Origin: an uncultured Bacilli bacterium
GTDB taxonomy: Bacteria > Bacillota_I > Bacilli_A > RF39 > UBA660
DNA length: 64,000 nt
Direction of reading: 5' to 3'
Assembly: GCA_934167485.1 (NCBI GenBank)
Contig: CAKPKL010000007.1
Coordinates: 13,411-77,410, forward strand
How positions within the stretch are numbered: the stretch's first letter is position 1; each line of letters opens with the position of its first letter. The translations under genes and the position numbers were made by a program. The notes beneath the pieces are model-generated. The model had not been told where the DNA came from, searched no databases, and saw only the letters and a program-made list of their open reading frames with translations. Below are positions 8,062 through 16,607 of the stretch, one piece after another.

Positions 8062-9642
8062 TTATATTTCAATTTCATAATCATCATTATTTTTATCAAT
8101 AATATTATCAATAATTTTATTTTGTGGTTCTTCATCTAAACTATCAATTATATTAACAATATTATTTAATTTACTTTTAAACATATGAACATAAGTGTTT
8201 AGAGTTTCATCAATTTTAGTATGACCTAAAAATTTAGCAACAATTTTTATATCAGCATCCGTGCTAATTAATAAACTAGCACAGGAATGTCTAAAATCAT
8301 GCAATCTAATTTGTTTAACTCCTGCTAATTTACAATTGTTATTTTTTCTTCTTCTAATAGCATCATCACCTAAAGGAAGTTCATTGCCAAAAACAAACCA
8401 ATCTTCTCTAAAATTAGTATATTGCATAACACTTTCTTTAAGTGCTTTTAAGTCATCTGTAAACTTTTTTGATAATGGTAAAGTTTTATTACTTTTTAAA
8501 GTTTTAGGACTAGATATGATATATTTTTTGCCATTAACATTATCTGATAGTCCTTTTCTAATTGTTAAAGTATTATTATTAAAATCTATATCATTCCAAT
8601 CTAATGCTCTAATTTCACCTTTACGAAGTCTCTTTGTGTAAGAAATAATATCAATAACGTCATTATCTTTATATCCAAACAAACCTTTCTTAATATCTAA
8701 AAGAGAACTTTTTAGTGGTTTATTTGCTTTTTCTATGGCTTCTTTTGATTGTTTTAATGAATTAGATATATTTTCACATTCTTTAGTTAATTCTTCTAAT
8801 TCGGCCTTTTTTTCGTTAATATCGTACTCTAATTTTGATTGATGAGTTTTAGATGAACCAATATTACCACGATCTAAATTAAAATCTTTATTAGTTATAA
8901 ATTTATTGAATTCATCTTGCATTATAGCATAAGAATTTTTTCCACCTCTGTCTTTCCAAAATTGGTCATTGTTAAGAAAATTACCTTGAACTTTTTCATA
9001 AATAATTTTTCCTTTATCATCTCTTAAAAGTTTTGGTACTAGAGTTGTTTTATTATCTTTTGTTTTAATTTCTTCTTTAATTAAATTACCAAAGTTATCT
9101 TTAACAAAGCATTTTCTTTTTACCTCATTAACAACAGGTATAAAATATGCCTGTAAATGTGGTGTATCTTCATCATAATGAACTTGAGCTAAAACAATAT
9201 TTTCTTCACCAACATATTGTTTTAAAAATTCCATACAACAATCAAAAAATTTAGTTATAGAGTGAGGAATATCTTCTTTAGATTTTATATAAGGTACTTT
9301 TACTATTTGTCCTTTTTTATCTCCAGTTTTATAAGTTCTACCACTATCAATAAATTTCATACCTAGTGATTCAAAAAATTCAGGACCACTTGTAAAAGTA
9401 ATACCATTTAGCATATTTGTATTAGGTTTATTTAAATATTCAATATTTCTATCTTTTAACTTTTTCTTAACTTCTTGATATAGATTTCTTTCAGTAATAG
9501 ATACATACTCAACATTATAAATTCTTCTTTCGTAATCATAATTTCCAGTTCCTTTTCGAGAACTCATTTCAACACCTATATTATATAAATCATTTTGTTT
9601 ATATTTGGTTTCTACTCGTAAGACTTGCTTACCATCATACAA
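8062..9642 (-). CDS. MobV-family relaxase fused to a tyrosine integrase catalytic domain
   Basis: The N-terminal part is a plasmid-mobilization (Mob_Pre/MobV) relaxase, shown by VLRVETKYK near the start and the HxDE..PH motif in VHYDEDTPHLQAYF. A coiled coil follows (KAELEELTKECENIS). About 200 residues from the end the protein switches to an integrase C-terminus: LRKGEIRAL, then LHDFRHSCASLL, LGHTKIDETLNTY, holding the R-HxxR-H-Y catalytic set. The integrase arm-binding and core-binding domains are absent. An in-frame deletion between tandem mob and int genes explains this best. I chose TTG at 9642, which follows AAGGAGATAAAATA; an ATG at 9672 is also possible but has a poor ribosome-binding site. 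The fused enzyme may keep nicking activity; integrase activity is doubtful. Confidence 0.8.
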   Translation of the reverse strand: MYDGKQVLRVETKYKQNDLYNIGVEMSSRKGTGNYDYERRIYNVEYVSITERNLYQEVKKKLKDRNIEYLNKPNTNMLNGITFTSGPEFFESLGMKFIDSGRTYKTGDKKGQIVKVPYIKSKEDIPHSITKFFDCCMEFLKQYVGEENIVLAQVHYDEDTPHLQAYFIPVVNEVKRKCFVKDNFGNLIKEEIKTKDNKTTLVPKLLRDDKGKIIYEKVQGNFLNNDQFWKDRGGKNSYAIMQDEFNKFITNKDFNLDRGNIGSSKTHQSKLEYDINEKKAELEELTKECENISNSLKQSKEAIEKANKPLKSSLLDIKKGLFGYKDNDVIDIISYTKRLRKGEIRALDWNDIDFNNNTLTIRKGLSDNVNGKKYIISSPKTLKSNKTLPLSKKFTDDLKALKESVMQYTNFREDWFVFGNELPLGDDAIRRRKNNNCKLAGVKQIRLHDFRHSCASLLISTDADIKIVAKFLGHTKIDETLNTYVHMFKSKLNNIVNIIDSLDEEPQNKIIDNIIDKNNDDYEIEI

Positions 9643-9675
9643 TATTTTATCTCCTTCTTTAGTAGAGGTCATTTA

Positions 9676-9745
9676 TGACCTATCTCACTAGGGCATAACC
9701 CAATCGTGAGTTCAGGGACACGTCCCTAAAAACCCTGAATATTTT
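9676..9745. other. Candidate oriT upstream of the relaxase
   Basis: Overlapping inverted repeats lie directly upstream of mob. CTCAC/GTGAG (9684-9688 / 9706-9710) encloses GGG/CCC. AGGGAC/GTCCCT (9714-9727) competes with TTCAGGG/CCCTGAA (9711-9717 / 9733-9739). The segment is much richer in G+C than its surroundings. MobV relaxases usually act on an oriT just upstream of their own gene, so transfer-origin function is a reasonable inference; the nick site cannot be seen. Confidence 0.45.
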
Positions 9746-9774
9746 TTGTAAGCAAAAAATATATAATATAAATA

Positions 9775-10722
9775 TTAATCATCAATTATAGGTTCTTCAT
9801 ATCTAGCATTGTATATTCTTTTACCAGATTTCCTATTATAATCGAGATATAAACCTTCTTTTGCTAAAGCAGGTATATTCTTTTTTTATATTTTTCCAAA
9901 TATAGTAGGCTGAATTAAAATACCTAATTGACTTGTAATTTCTGATGCAGAAAAAGAAAACTCTTTTTTCTTAATAGCATAATTTAAAAGTATTTTTAAT
10001 TCATTACTTAATTCTTCAGTTTCATCTTCAATTTTTTCAAAGATTAAATTATCATTTATTTCTAAAACAAACTCATCACTTTTATAATCTCTACTTTGAT
10101 AGTTAAAATATATTTTATTTTTTAAATGATTATCTTGTTTTAGAGTTATAACTCCATCAACAGCACCATCAATAGCAGTACTACCTAAAGTAGTATTAGT
10201 TTTATTTAAATGATGAAGTAATAATATAGTAATGCCATATTTAGAACATAATTCTCTATATTTAGGCAATACTACTTGTGCCATATCTTGATAATTATAT
10301 AAATCAAACTTATCATTTATATAAACTCCATTAAACATATCAATTATTACAAACTTACCTTTATTTACACTTACAAATTCACTAATCTTTTTTTCTAAAT
10401 AATCTAAGTTTAATTTAGGTTTATTTACTTCTTGTTCTATTAAATAGAAATTGTCATTAAACTGTAAACTCATCTTATTTATTCGATCAGCTATTTGCGA
10501 AGAATCCATTTCTGTGCTAATATATAAGACAGGAGATGGATTTACTTTAAGTCCTAAAAATATTGTTCCTGTTGCAATAGCATGAGCAAGTTGTAACGAA
10601 AATAAAGATTTGCCCACTTTAGGTCTAGCAACTAAACAATATAATCCATTAGATTTCATAAGGTTCTCAACTATGAAATCTTTTTTTGTGCTATTATTTA
10701 ATATTTCATTAATTGTTTTCAA
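9775..10722 (-). pseudogene. RepA-like AAA ATPase (AAA_25), interrupted by a stop
   Basis: The ATG at 10722 opens a 278-aa frame with Walker A-like RPKVGKSLF (about 34-42), a Walker B-like strand KFVIIDMF, and a sensor-like TILLLHHLNKT, typical of hexameric RepA/DnaB-related ATPases used for plasmid or element replication. TAA at 9886-9888 ends the frame, but the same frame continues for another 36 codons (KNIPALAKEGLYLDYNRKSG and so on) to a stop at 9775. That tail reads like a normal C-terminus, so the TAA is probably a nonsense mutation. The truncated product (9886-10722) keeps the ATPase core. Confidence 0.65.
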
Positions 10723-10734
10723 ATGTTCTCCTTT

Positions 10735-10974
10735 CTAATTAATTCCTTCTTTTGACATTTTTTGAAGATAATTAATATTAATTTTTAAATAATTCACAAC
10801 TTCATTCATTGGTAACAATTTACTAGGTAATTGATAACCTTTGTTTAACAAACTAATTCTTATTTCACTTTTTAATTTAGAAGCACTATTTTTGCCTAAA
10901 CCAGTAAGCTTTCTTAAATCATTTAAGTCACACCATTGTTTAGAAATCAAATCTAATGTTTCCTTTGCAGTCAT
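10735..10974 (-). CDS. Small HTH protein, excisionase/DUF3173-like
   Basis: The 79-aa product is encoded just upstream of the RepA-like gene, with 12 bases between them. It contains a helix-turn-helix-like stretch (DLRKLTGLGKNSASKLKSEI) followed by a second helical part with LPMNEVVNYLKI. Small proteins of this form sit next to replication and integrase genes in Firmicute integrative elements, where they are annotated as excisionases or DUF3173. Whether it acts as a recombination directionality factor or in replication initiation is unknown. It is transcribed divergently from the XRE repressor. Confidence 0.6.
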   Translation of the reverse strand: MTAKETLDLISKQWCDLNDLRKLTGLGKNSASKLKSEIRISLLNKGYQLPSKLLPMNEVVNYLKININYLQKMSKEGIN

Positions 10975-11002
10975 TTATTCACCTCACTTTCTAGAACAAA
11001 TA

Positions 11003-11030
11003 AGGTTCAAAAACCGCCATTTTTGAACCT
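11003..11030. promoter_or_regulatory. Perfect 11-bp palindromic operator
   Basis: AGGTTCAAAAA (11003-11013) and TTTTTGAACCT (11020-11030) are exact inverted repeats around a 6-bp spacer. It sits upstream of the small HTH gene and facing the XRE gene. The half-site core GTTCAAAA recurs at 11088-11095 and 11118-11125, which points to a repressor binding several sites. Confidence 0.65.
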
Positions 11031-11086
11031 CCCTATTTTAATTATTACATATTTCGACTATATTAGTCAATATTTTTCGCACAAAA

Positions 11087-11137
11087 AGTTCAAAATTAAA
11101 TAAATTTATTGTTTTTAAGTTCAAAAGAGTGTATAAT
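11087..11137 (+). promoter_or_regulatory. XRE repressor promoter with two AAGTTCAAAA operator half-sites
   Basis: TTGTTT at 11109-11114 and TATAAT at 11132-11137 are 17 bp apart. AAGTTCAAAA occurs at 11087-11096 and again at 11117-11126, the second inside the spacer. Binding there would block this promoter, so autoregulation by the XRE protein is likely. Confidence 0.6.
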
Positions 11138-11156
11138 CGAATTATGAGGTGTTTTT

Positions 11157-11684
11157 ATGGAAGATATGAATGTTGGAAAGTTAATAACAGAAGCTAGAGA
11201 GAAAAAAGGTATATCAAAAAATCAACTAGCAGAACTATGTGGTGTAAGTCATACTGAAATAGCAAGAATTGAATCAGGAGAACGTGAAGTACCAAACCCA
11301 AAAACATTAAGAAAGATAAGTAAATACATAGATGTTAATTTTAATGAGTTAATGTATGCTTCAGGATTAGGATTACAAATTGGACCAGATAGTTTATTAC
11401 TAAAAGAATTTTATTCTAGTATAAAAGGTCCTAAAGTAAAAGAAACTTTAGTGAATACATTAGGAGCATTACATAATTGTAATAAATTTGAAGAGTTTTT
11501 AAAAAAGAAATTAGAAGATAAAAAATTATCAGAAGAAGAAAGAGAAAATATAAGACAAGCAATAGAAGATAATTTTTATCAAACTCTTACATTTTATGAA
11601 ATAATAAATACGCTACATACTACTTTAAGAAATGAAAAAGTTGATAATACAGATGATGAAAGTTTATTAAAAAATGACAAATGA
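11157..11684 (+). CDS. XRE-family transcriptional regulator of E2
   Basis: The ATG follows GAGGTG. Residues 7-65 form a classic XRE helix-turn-helix (KLITEAREKKGISKNQLAEL, CGVSHTEIARIESGER). The C-terminal 110 residues are helical and charged and probably mediate dimerisation. It is transcribed away from the replication/mobilization genes, with palindromic GTTCAAAA operators between, the layout of an element maintenance repressor. It may also lead into the downstream cargo operon, which begins 65 bp later. Confidence 0.85.
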   Translation: MEDMNVGKLITEAREKKGISKNQLAELCGVSHTEIARIESGEREVPNPKTLRKISKYIDVNFNELMYASGLGLQIGPDSLLLKEFYSSIKGPKVKETLVNTLGALHNCNKFEEFLKKKLEDKKLSEEERENIRQAIEDNFYQTLTFYEIINTLHTTLRNEKVDNTDDESLLKNDK

Positions 11685-11749
11685 CAAGTAATATTGGGGT
11701 ACCCCCTATAATTGATGTCATACTGTCATAAAAAAATTGTAGGTGATTT

Positions 11750-12601
11750 ATGAATAAACAAATAATTTTAAAAAAAGATATAGAAGATACAAAAAATTTT
11801 TTTAATAATAGCATATTCTTTGATAATAAAGTTAAACAGAAAATAGAAAAAAATAGTAATTTAAAATTTGATGATTTGATTATTTGGTGTTGCATTCAGT
11901 GTAATAAGAGACCTAAAAGTGTGAATTACATCGGAAATGAAGAATTTGTTGAGTTCTTTTTGTTTAGTATCTATAGGCATAAGGATATATTAGAAAAACT
12001 ATGGATAGAAACGCAAAATATACATGATAAAAGTTTTAGATTAAGGTTAATTGATAATAAAGAACAATTTAAACAATATCTATGGGAATTGTATCTTAAA
12101 TATTATTTTATAAAAAAAGGAATGAATATTAAAAAGAGTTCAAAAAATTCTGGTCCTGATATTTATATTTCAAATAATAACGTAAATGTATATATTGAAT
12201 GTATAGTTCCTAAGCAAGGTAATAATGAATATCGAGTTCCAGAAATAGTTGAAAATGGTATTGGACAAGTACCTATCTCAGAAATTAAACAAAGATTTAT
12301 ATATGCAATAAATGAAAAAATAAATAAATATAAAACATATCTTTTAGATGGAATTGTAAACGTAAATGATAAATTGTTGATAGCTTTGAATACTAGTGGG
12401 TTATCATATTATGGAAGCTTGATGGATTTCGATGAACCTTTATTACTGGAATGTTGTAAAGAGCAAAAAATATTTGAAAATAATAAATTTTTAGATGGTA
12501 TTGTATATAATCACAAATCAATATTTGAATATAATGTTGATTTTGAAATTATCATTATAAAAAATGATTATTCTGTAATAAAAGATAAGATAAATATATA
12601 A
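11750..12601 (+). CDS. Hypothetical protein with PD-(D/E)XK-like motif (283 aa)
   Basis: The ATG at 11750 follows TAGGTGATTT. Residues about 105-160 read as a helix with ELYLKYYFIKKG, then SGPDIYI, then VNVYIECIVP. The pattern E, then G-P-D, then E-x-C matches the PD-(D/E)XK nuclease order, although the expected Lys is replaced by Cys, so catalytic activity is uncertain. No other domain is recognised. A Schlafen/AlbA_2-like gene follows after 22 bp, making a likely two-gene accessory operon that could be a defence cargo; that role is inference. Confidence 0.55.
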   Translation: MNKQIILKKDIEDTKNFFNNSIFFDNKVKQKIEKNSNLKFDDLIIWCCIQCNKRPKSVNYIGNEEFVEFFLFSIYRHKDILEKLWIETQNIHDKSFRLRLIDNKEQFKQYLWELYLKYYFIKKGMNIKKSSKNSGPDIYISNNNVNVYIECIVPKQGNNEYRVPEIVENGIGQVPISEIKQRFIYAINEKINKYKTYLLDGIVNVNDKLLIALNTSGLSYYGSLMDFDEPLLLECCKEQKIFENNKFLDGIVYNHKSIFEYNVDFEIIIIKNDYSVIKDKINI

Positions 12602-12623
12602 TACTTTCTGGTGGTGAGATAAA

Positions 12624-14087
12624 ATGAATGATAAAACATTAATTGATTATATAAACAACGAAGTTGAAAATGAATATATTGATTTTAAACTTATTCAATA
12701 CGATTGGTCTAAAACGGAAGAAAAGGAAGATTTTTTAATAGATATACTTAGTATGGCAAATTCTAATTATATAGGTGATAAATATATAATAACGGGAGTT
12801 AAAGTTAAACCTGATGGTGAAAGAATAATAAAAGGTATTGATCCATCTTCTGCTATTGATAGTGCTGATTATCAACAATTAGTTACCGAAAATATTGAAC
12901 CAAGTTTAAATATTGTTTTTAAAATACTTCATTATGATAACAAAGATTTTGGAATTTTTAAAATATCAGATTGTAATGACAGGCCATATTTGTTAAAAAA
13001 GAAATATGGAAAATATGAAAATGGATATATAAAAGTTAGAAAAGGTTCTAGGAACACGAATATTTCAAGATATATATTAGATTCAATATATAAATCAAAA
13101 ATACCAAATGAAACATCAGAATTTAAAATAAGTGGATTAATTGATGGAAACATAGATGATAATGTATTTTTGAATACATTTGATTTTTTTCCAAATTTTG
13201 AAAATGAAAGAGAAAAAGTATTAAATCTATTCAAAATAATAAACGATTTTAAGATTGACGATATCGAAGGAAGTAATATGCAATTACCAAGTTCTCTAAA
13301 CTTTTTAAAAGATGGACTATTTCCAGCAGAGCCTATTAAAATTGAAGAAGAAATCATTAAAAATATAAAAGAATTTGCAAATATTATAGAAGAAAAAATA
13401 AATGATGAGTTTTTTGAAATTGGGAATACAAGTAAGAAATTTAATGGTATAACTAGTGGCAATTTTGGCCCACATACAAACTATAAATATGTAGGAAGTA
13501 CTAAATCATTACAAAAATATAATATGATAATACAATTAAATAAAGAAATTAACAGACTTATTGGTTGGGCAGATTTTTTAGTTTCTATTAAAGATATAAA
13601 ATTTATACAATTAGCTATAACTGAGATTGGAAATATTGCTGATGAAGAAATACAAGTAAATCTTGAAATACCAAATGATGCTTACATTTCTATTGAAGAA
13701 TTCCCACAAGCGAGTATTGAAATAGCAGAAGAATTTGCTGAAAATTATTCTAGCAAAATGTTTATGCCATATTATAATAATGGAATATCAGATTATAGAA
13801 AAATGCCACTATCTTCTACGCCACATATTTCAATGCCAATAACAAATCCATTTATAAGTTCTAATATTCAAATGATTGATAACATATATGATTTTATTGA
13901 TTATGATGAAACAAAAAATAAAGATAAGACAATTGTAAATTTTACTATTAAAAATATAAAGGTTGGTGAAACAATGGCCTTTCCAGGTAATATATTTTTA
14001 AAGAAAAAAGTATCAAAAATACCTTATTCAATAGTTAGTAAAAAATCTAATAAAAAAATGAGTGGTGAAATTATTATAAAAGAATAA
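12624..14087 (+). CDS. Schlafen/AlbA_2-like domain protein (487 aa)
   Basis: The ATG follows TGGTGAGATAAA. Residues 10-155 match the AlbA_2 (Schlafen-type, formerly ATP-binding HTH) pattern: NEYIDFKLI near the start, LIDILSMANS, YIITGVKV, FGIFKISDC, and YIKVRKGSRNTNIS. Members bind nucleic acid, and several are part of defence or toxin modules. Residues 170-480 have no recognised domain and end in a strand-rich region. It ends just before the E2 right arm repeats, so it is the terminal cargo gene and probably works with the PD-(D/E)XK-like protein upstream. Confidence 0.65.
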   Translation: MNDKTLIDYINNEVENEYIDFKLIQYDWSKTEEKEDFLIDILSMANSNYIGDKYIITGVKVKPDGERIIKGIDPSSAIDSADYQQLVTENIEPSLNIVFKILHYDNKDFGIFKISDCNDRPYLLKKKYGKYENGYIKVRKGSRNTNISRYILDSIYKSKIPNETSEFKISGLIDGNIDDNVFLNTFDFFPNFENEREKVLNLFKIINDFKIDDIEGSNMQLPSSLNFLKDGLFPAEPIKIEEEIIKNIKEFANIIEEKINDEFFEIGNTSKKFNGITSGNFGPHTNYKYVGSTKSLQKYNMIIQLNKEINRLIGWADFLVSIKDIKFIQLAITEIGNIADEEIQVNLEIPNDAYISIEEFPQASIEIAEEFAENYSSKMFMPYYNNGISDYRKMPLSSTPHISMPITNPFISSNIQMIDNIYDFIDYDETKNKDKTIVNFTIKNIKVGETMAFPGNIFLKKKVSKIPYSIVSKKSNKKMSGEIIIKE

Positions 14088-14225
14088 ATTTTAGGTGGCA
14101 ATTAGGTGGCAAAATTTTAAATTTTAACAGTAAAATTCAGTTTTTATTATTTTAAAATAGTAAAAAATATAAGTAAATAAAGGAAATAATAACTTTAAAG
14201 TATAAAATAAACTAAATCTTAATTG

Positions 14226-14270
14226 CCCCCTGAAGAGAGCGATTAACTTATGTCGCTCTCATTTTTTGTA
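14226..14270 (+). repeat. Attachment-like site C (E2/E3 boundary), hairpin
   Basis: CCCCCTGAAG leads into a perfect 8-bp stem GAGAGCGA/TCGCTCTC and ATTTTTTGTA. To the left are two TTAGGTGGC copies 2 bp apart (14091-14110, E2 right arm). To the right are two TTAGGTACC copies 2 bp apart (14317-14336, E3 left arm). The whole 14088-14418 stretch has no gene. Confidence 0.65.
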
Positions 14271-14418
14271 GGAAATATAAGGGTTTTATCAGTTTGATAA
14301 TTCTCTAAAAATAGGATTAGGTACCAATTAGGTACCATTTTCATTTAAAAACATTTTTTATAATATAAATAATTAGAAAATCTGTAGTATAATGGAATAG
14401 ACATATAGGAGGTTTATT

Positions 14419-15072
14419 ATGGTTTGTGATTATAAAGAAATTGTTGATGCGATAAATAAAACAAATAATTTTTCAATAGGAGACTTTATTAATTCATTGT
14501 TATTAGTGTGTTCAATAATAACTATTATATTTTTATTAATTGATAAATATTCAAAAGGTCGTCCTTATTTACAAGTTTCTATAGAACTGATAAGATCAAG
14601 TTTAGCTTGTGTAGTTATAAGAAATGTTGGAGAGGTATCATTGTCGTTGAAAAAGATAACTTTTGATAAAGAATTTATAGAACAATTGCCAGATTATGCT
14701 CAAAAATATTTTAAAGATACTAAAATAAATAATCTATTACTTCATCCAGGATCAAAATGGGTTATGTGCTTCGGTACATCAATAAATGATATTTTAAAAA
14801 ATTATGATAAAAAAGCTGTGCTTATAAAGTATGAATATACAAAATTAAATAGAAAAAAGGTATATAGAGAGGAATATTTAGCAGATTTTGAACAAATATC
14901 ACATTTTCTTGTTTATATCAGTGAAATAGATGAATTATCTAATGAAGTTGAAAAAAGTACAAATAAGTTATCAAAAAAACTTACAGAAATTGAAAAAGAA
15001 GTTATTAGTTTTAGAAATTTAAATGAAGATTACTTTAGAAATACAATAACACTAAAGAGCAAGAAAAAATAG
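14419..15072 (+). CDS. Single-pass membrane protein of E3, unknown function
   Basis: The ATG follows ATAGGAGGTTTATT, a near-perfect ribosome-binding site. One hydrophobic segment (about 25-44, LLLVCSIITIIFLLID) is followed by a 110-residue strand-rich domain and a charged helical tail with coiled-coil character (about 170-205). No family is recognised. It takes the left-end cargo position, as the ImmA fragment does in E1 and the 185/360-aa pair in E2. Confidence 0.65.
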   Translation: MVCDYKEIVDAINKTNNFSIGDFINSLLLVCSIITIIFLLIDKYSKGRPYLQVSIELIRSSLACVVIRNVGEVSLSLKKITFDKEFIEQLPDYAQKYFKDTKINNLLLHPGSKWVMCFGTSINDILKNYDKKAVLIKYEYTKLNRKKVYREEYLADFEQISHFLVYISEIDELSNEVEKSTNKLSKKLTEIEKEVISFRNLNEDYFRNTITLKSKKK

Positions 15073-15097
15073 TTAGGAGCAAACCTAACTTTTTTAT
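15071..15097. terminator. Bidirectional terminator between cargo and integrase of E3
   Basis: AGTTAGG and CCTAACT form a perfect stem around AGCAAA, followed by TTTTTT. It serves the plus-strand membrane protein gene and lies next to the integrase stop. Confidence 0.75.
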
Positions 15098-16104
15098 TCT
15101 AATTTATCAATTAAATCAACAACTTCATTTAAAGCAGAGTTAAATAGATGTGTATAAGTGTTTAAAGTTTCTTCTATTTTAGTATGACCTAAATATTTGG
15201 CCACTACAGTTATATTAGCTCCATTATTAACAAGTAGTGATGCACATGAGTGTCGGAAGTCATGGATCCTAATTTGAGGTACACCAGCTAATTTACAGTT
15301 GCGATTTTTTCTTGATGTGATAGTATTACTTGCAACAGGGAAAGCATCACCAATAACAAAGTAATCATCATTGAATCCATACTCTTTAGATACCTCATTT
15401 TTGAGCATTTTAAGGTTGTTTAAGAGAACTTTATTAAGCGGTAGGGTTCTTATACTACTTTTAGTCTTTGGAGTGGAGAATTGGAACTCTTTAACCGAAC
15501 CACCACGATCTGTAATTTGCTTTTTAACAGATAGGGTTTTATTAACAAGATCAACATTTCTCCAAGTCAATCCTCTAAGTTCACCTTTCCTTAATCCACA
15601 GTAATATAATATTTCAAACATAACTTTACTTTGCAAATTATTTTCAACAGAAATAAATTGTTTCCATTGATCATAAGTAAAATACATCATTTCTTTTGGT
15701 ATATCAAAAGCACTACTAAACTTAGTCATTTTATTATAAACTTTATTAAGATTAAAATCGTACCATGTCATAGCAAAGTTTAGTCCTGATTTTAAGAATT
15801 TTAATATATCATTTTTATATCGTGTTGAGATATTAGTTTCATTCATTTGCTTTTTCCAATTATCATAGTGATTAATATTAAAATCTTTTAGTTTAATATT
15901 TAATAAACTTTTTAAATGGATTCTTTTATTACCATAATTATATAGAGTAGTAGGCTTAACCTCAATGGTAGAAGTTCTATTTTCGATAAATATATCAATC
16001 ATTTCATCCAATGTTATTTTATCCATATTCTCATGTCTATGTATTTTTAACCTAAATTCAAGCTCTGCATCTTCAGCTTCTTTTTTTGTGCAATAAAAAA
16101 GCAT
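15094..16104 (-). CDS. int: Tyrosine recombinase/integrase, N-terminally truncated
   Basis: The protein has the core-binding domain (about 30-135) and a complete catalytic domain: Arg in CGLRKGELRGL, HDFRHSCASLL, LGHTKIEETLNTY with the nucleophilic Tyr. It starts MLFYCTKKEAEDAELEF, which in intact relatives comes right after the arm-binding domain, so about 50-60 residues are missing. The usable ATG at 16104 has no Shine-Dalgarno sequence and a stop lies just upstream, fitting a deletion junction at about 16110. The missing domain is the one expected to bind the arm repeats seen at the element ends, so excision may be impaired. Confidence 0.85.
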   Translation of the reverse strand: MLFYCTKKEAEDAELEFRLKIHRHENMDKITLDEMIDIFIENRTSTIEVKPTTLYNYGNKRIHLKSLLNIKLKDFNINHYDNWKKQMNETNISTRYKNDILKFLKSGLNFAMTWYDFNLNKVYNKMTKFSSAFDIPKEMMYFTYDQWKQFISVENNLQSKVMFEILYYCGLRKGELRGLTWRNVDLVNKTLSVKKQITDRGGSVKEFQFSTPKTKSSIRTLPLNKVLLNNLKMLKNEVSKEYGFNDDYFVIGDAFPVASNTITSRKNRNCKLAGVPQIRIHDFRHSCASLLVNNGANITVVAKYLGHTKIEETLNTYTHLFNSALNEVVDLIDKLE

Positions 16105-16113
16105 TAACAAATA

Positions 16114-16437
16114 CTAATACTTAATTATTTTAAAATCTAAAGGATCTTCATTGATTATTTCTAAAGAGTATTTTATCTTAAGTAATTTAATAACTTCAGC
16201 TTTAGCTTTTTTATAATTTTTACACACCAGATTAAAAGTATCAAAAGCAGAATTAAAGTGTTGCTTAAAAGTTGCTTCCCACATAGCATTTCTATAAAAA
16301 GAACTAGCAATATAAAATGCTATAACTTCAGGAATAACATATTCTTCTAAATAACTATCATAGTTTTCATAAAATGGGTCAATAACCTTTTCACACTCTT
16401 CATCACTTATATCTTCATCAGTACATTTTCTTAACAT
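16114..16437 (-). CDS. Hypothetical small protein next to int (107 aa)
   Basis: The ATG at 16437 follows GGAGGTGTCT; a GTG two codons earlier is possible. The acidic N-terminus (CTDEDISDEECEKV) leads into helices with aromatic residues, and the C-terminus ends INEDPLDFKIIKY. No motif is recognised. It lies directly upstream of the truncated integrase on the same strand, where mobilization or replication genes would be expected. Confidence 0.55.
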   Translation of the reverse strand: MLRKCTDEDISDEECEKVIDPFYENYDSYLEEYVIPEVIAFYIASSFYRNAMWEATFKQHFNSAFDTFNLVCKNYKKAKAEVIKLLKIKYSLEIINEDPLDFKIIKY

Positions 16438-16607
16438 AGACACCTCCGTATGTATTAATCACTTAAAAAACGTTTTTTTACAATAGTTTTAATTCAAAAA
16501 TTGAAAATTACATTGTTATTATGCGCAAAACATCATAATTTGTCGAAAAAATGTGATATAATTGATATTGAATATGTGGAGTATAATGGGAAGTAAGAGG
16601 TAGAAGT

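Larger units (their letters stand above)
6231..14225. mobile_element. Integrative and mobilizable element E2
   Basis: Bounded by sites B and C, with TTAGGTGGC arm repeats near both ends (6263-6272 and 14091-14110), a variant distinct from the GGTACC arms of E1. It carries plus-strand cargo (6366, 6938), a terminator, a minus-strand module of MobV-integrase fusion, RepA-like ATPase and small HTH protein, a divergent XRE repressor with operator repeats, and a plus-strand two-gene cargo (11750, 12624). It is the most complete of the three elements but has lost a free integrase. Confidence 0.7.

Noticed and set aside
8261..8641. Plus-strand ORF inside the mob-int gene
   Set aside because: It is the reverse shadow of the integrase catalytic domain, without a ribosome-binding site.
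11696..11705. GGGGTACCCC palindrome as an attachment site
   Set aside because: It lies inside E2 between the repressor and cargo, has no hairpin-terminator flank and is not repeated elsewhere.
12932..13462. Minus-strand ORF of 176 codons in the AlbA_2-like gene
   Set aside because: Ser/Phe/Ile-rich composition typical of antisense to AT-rich coding DNA; no start signals.
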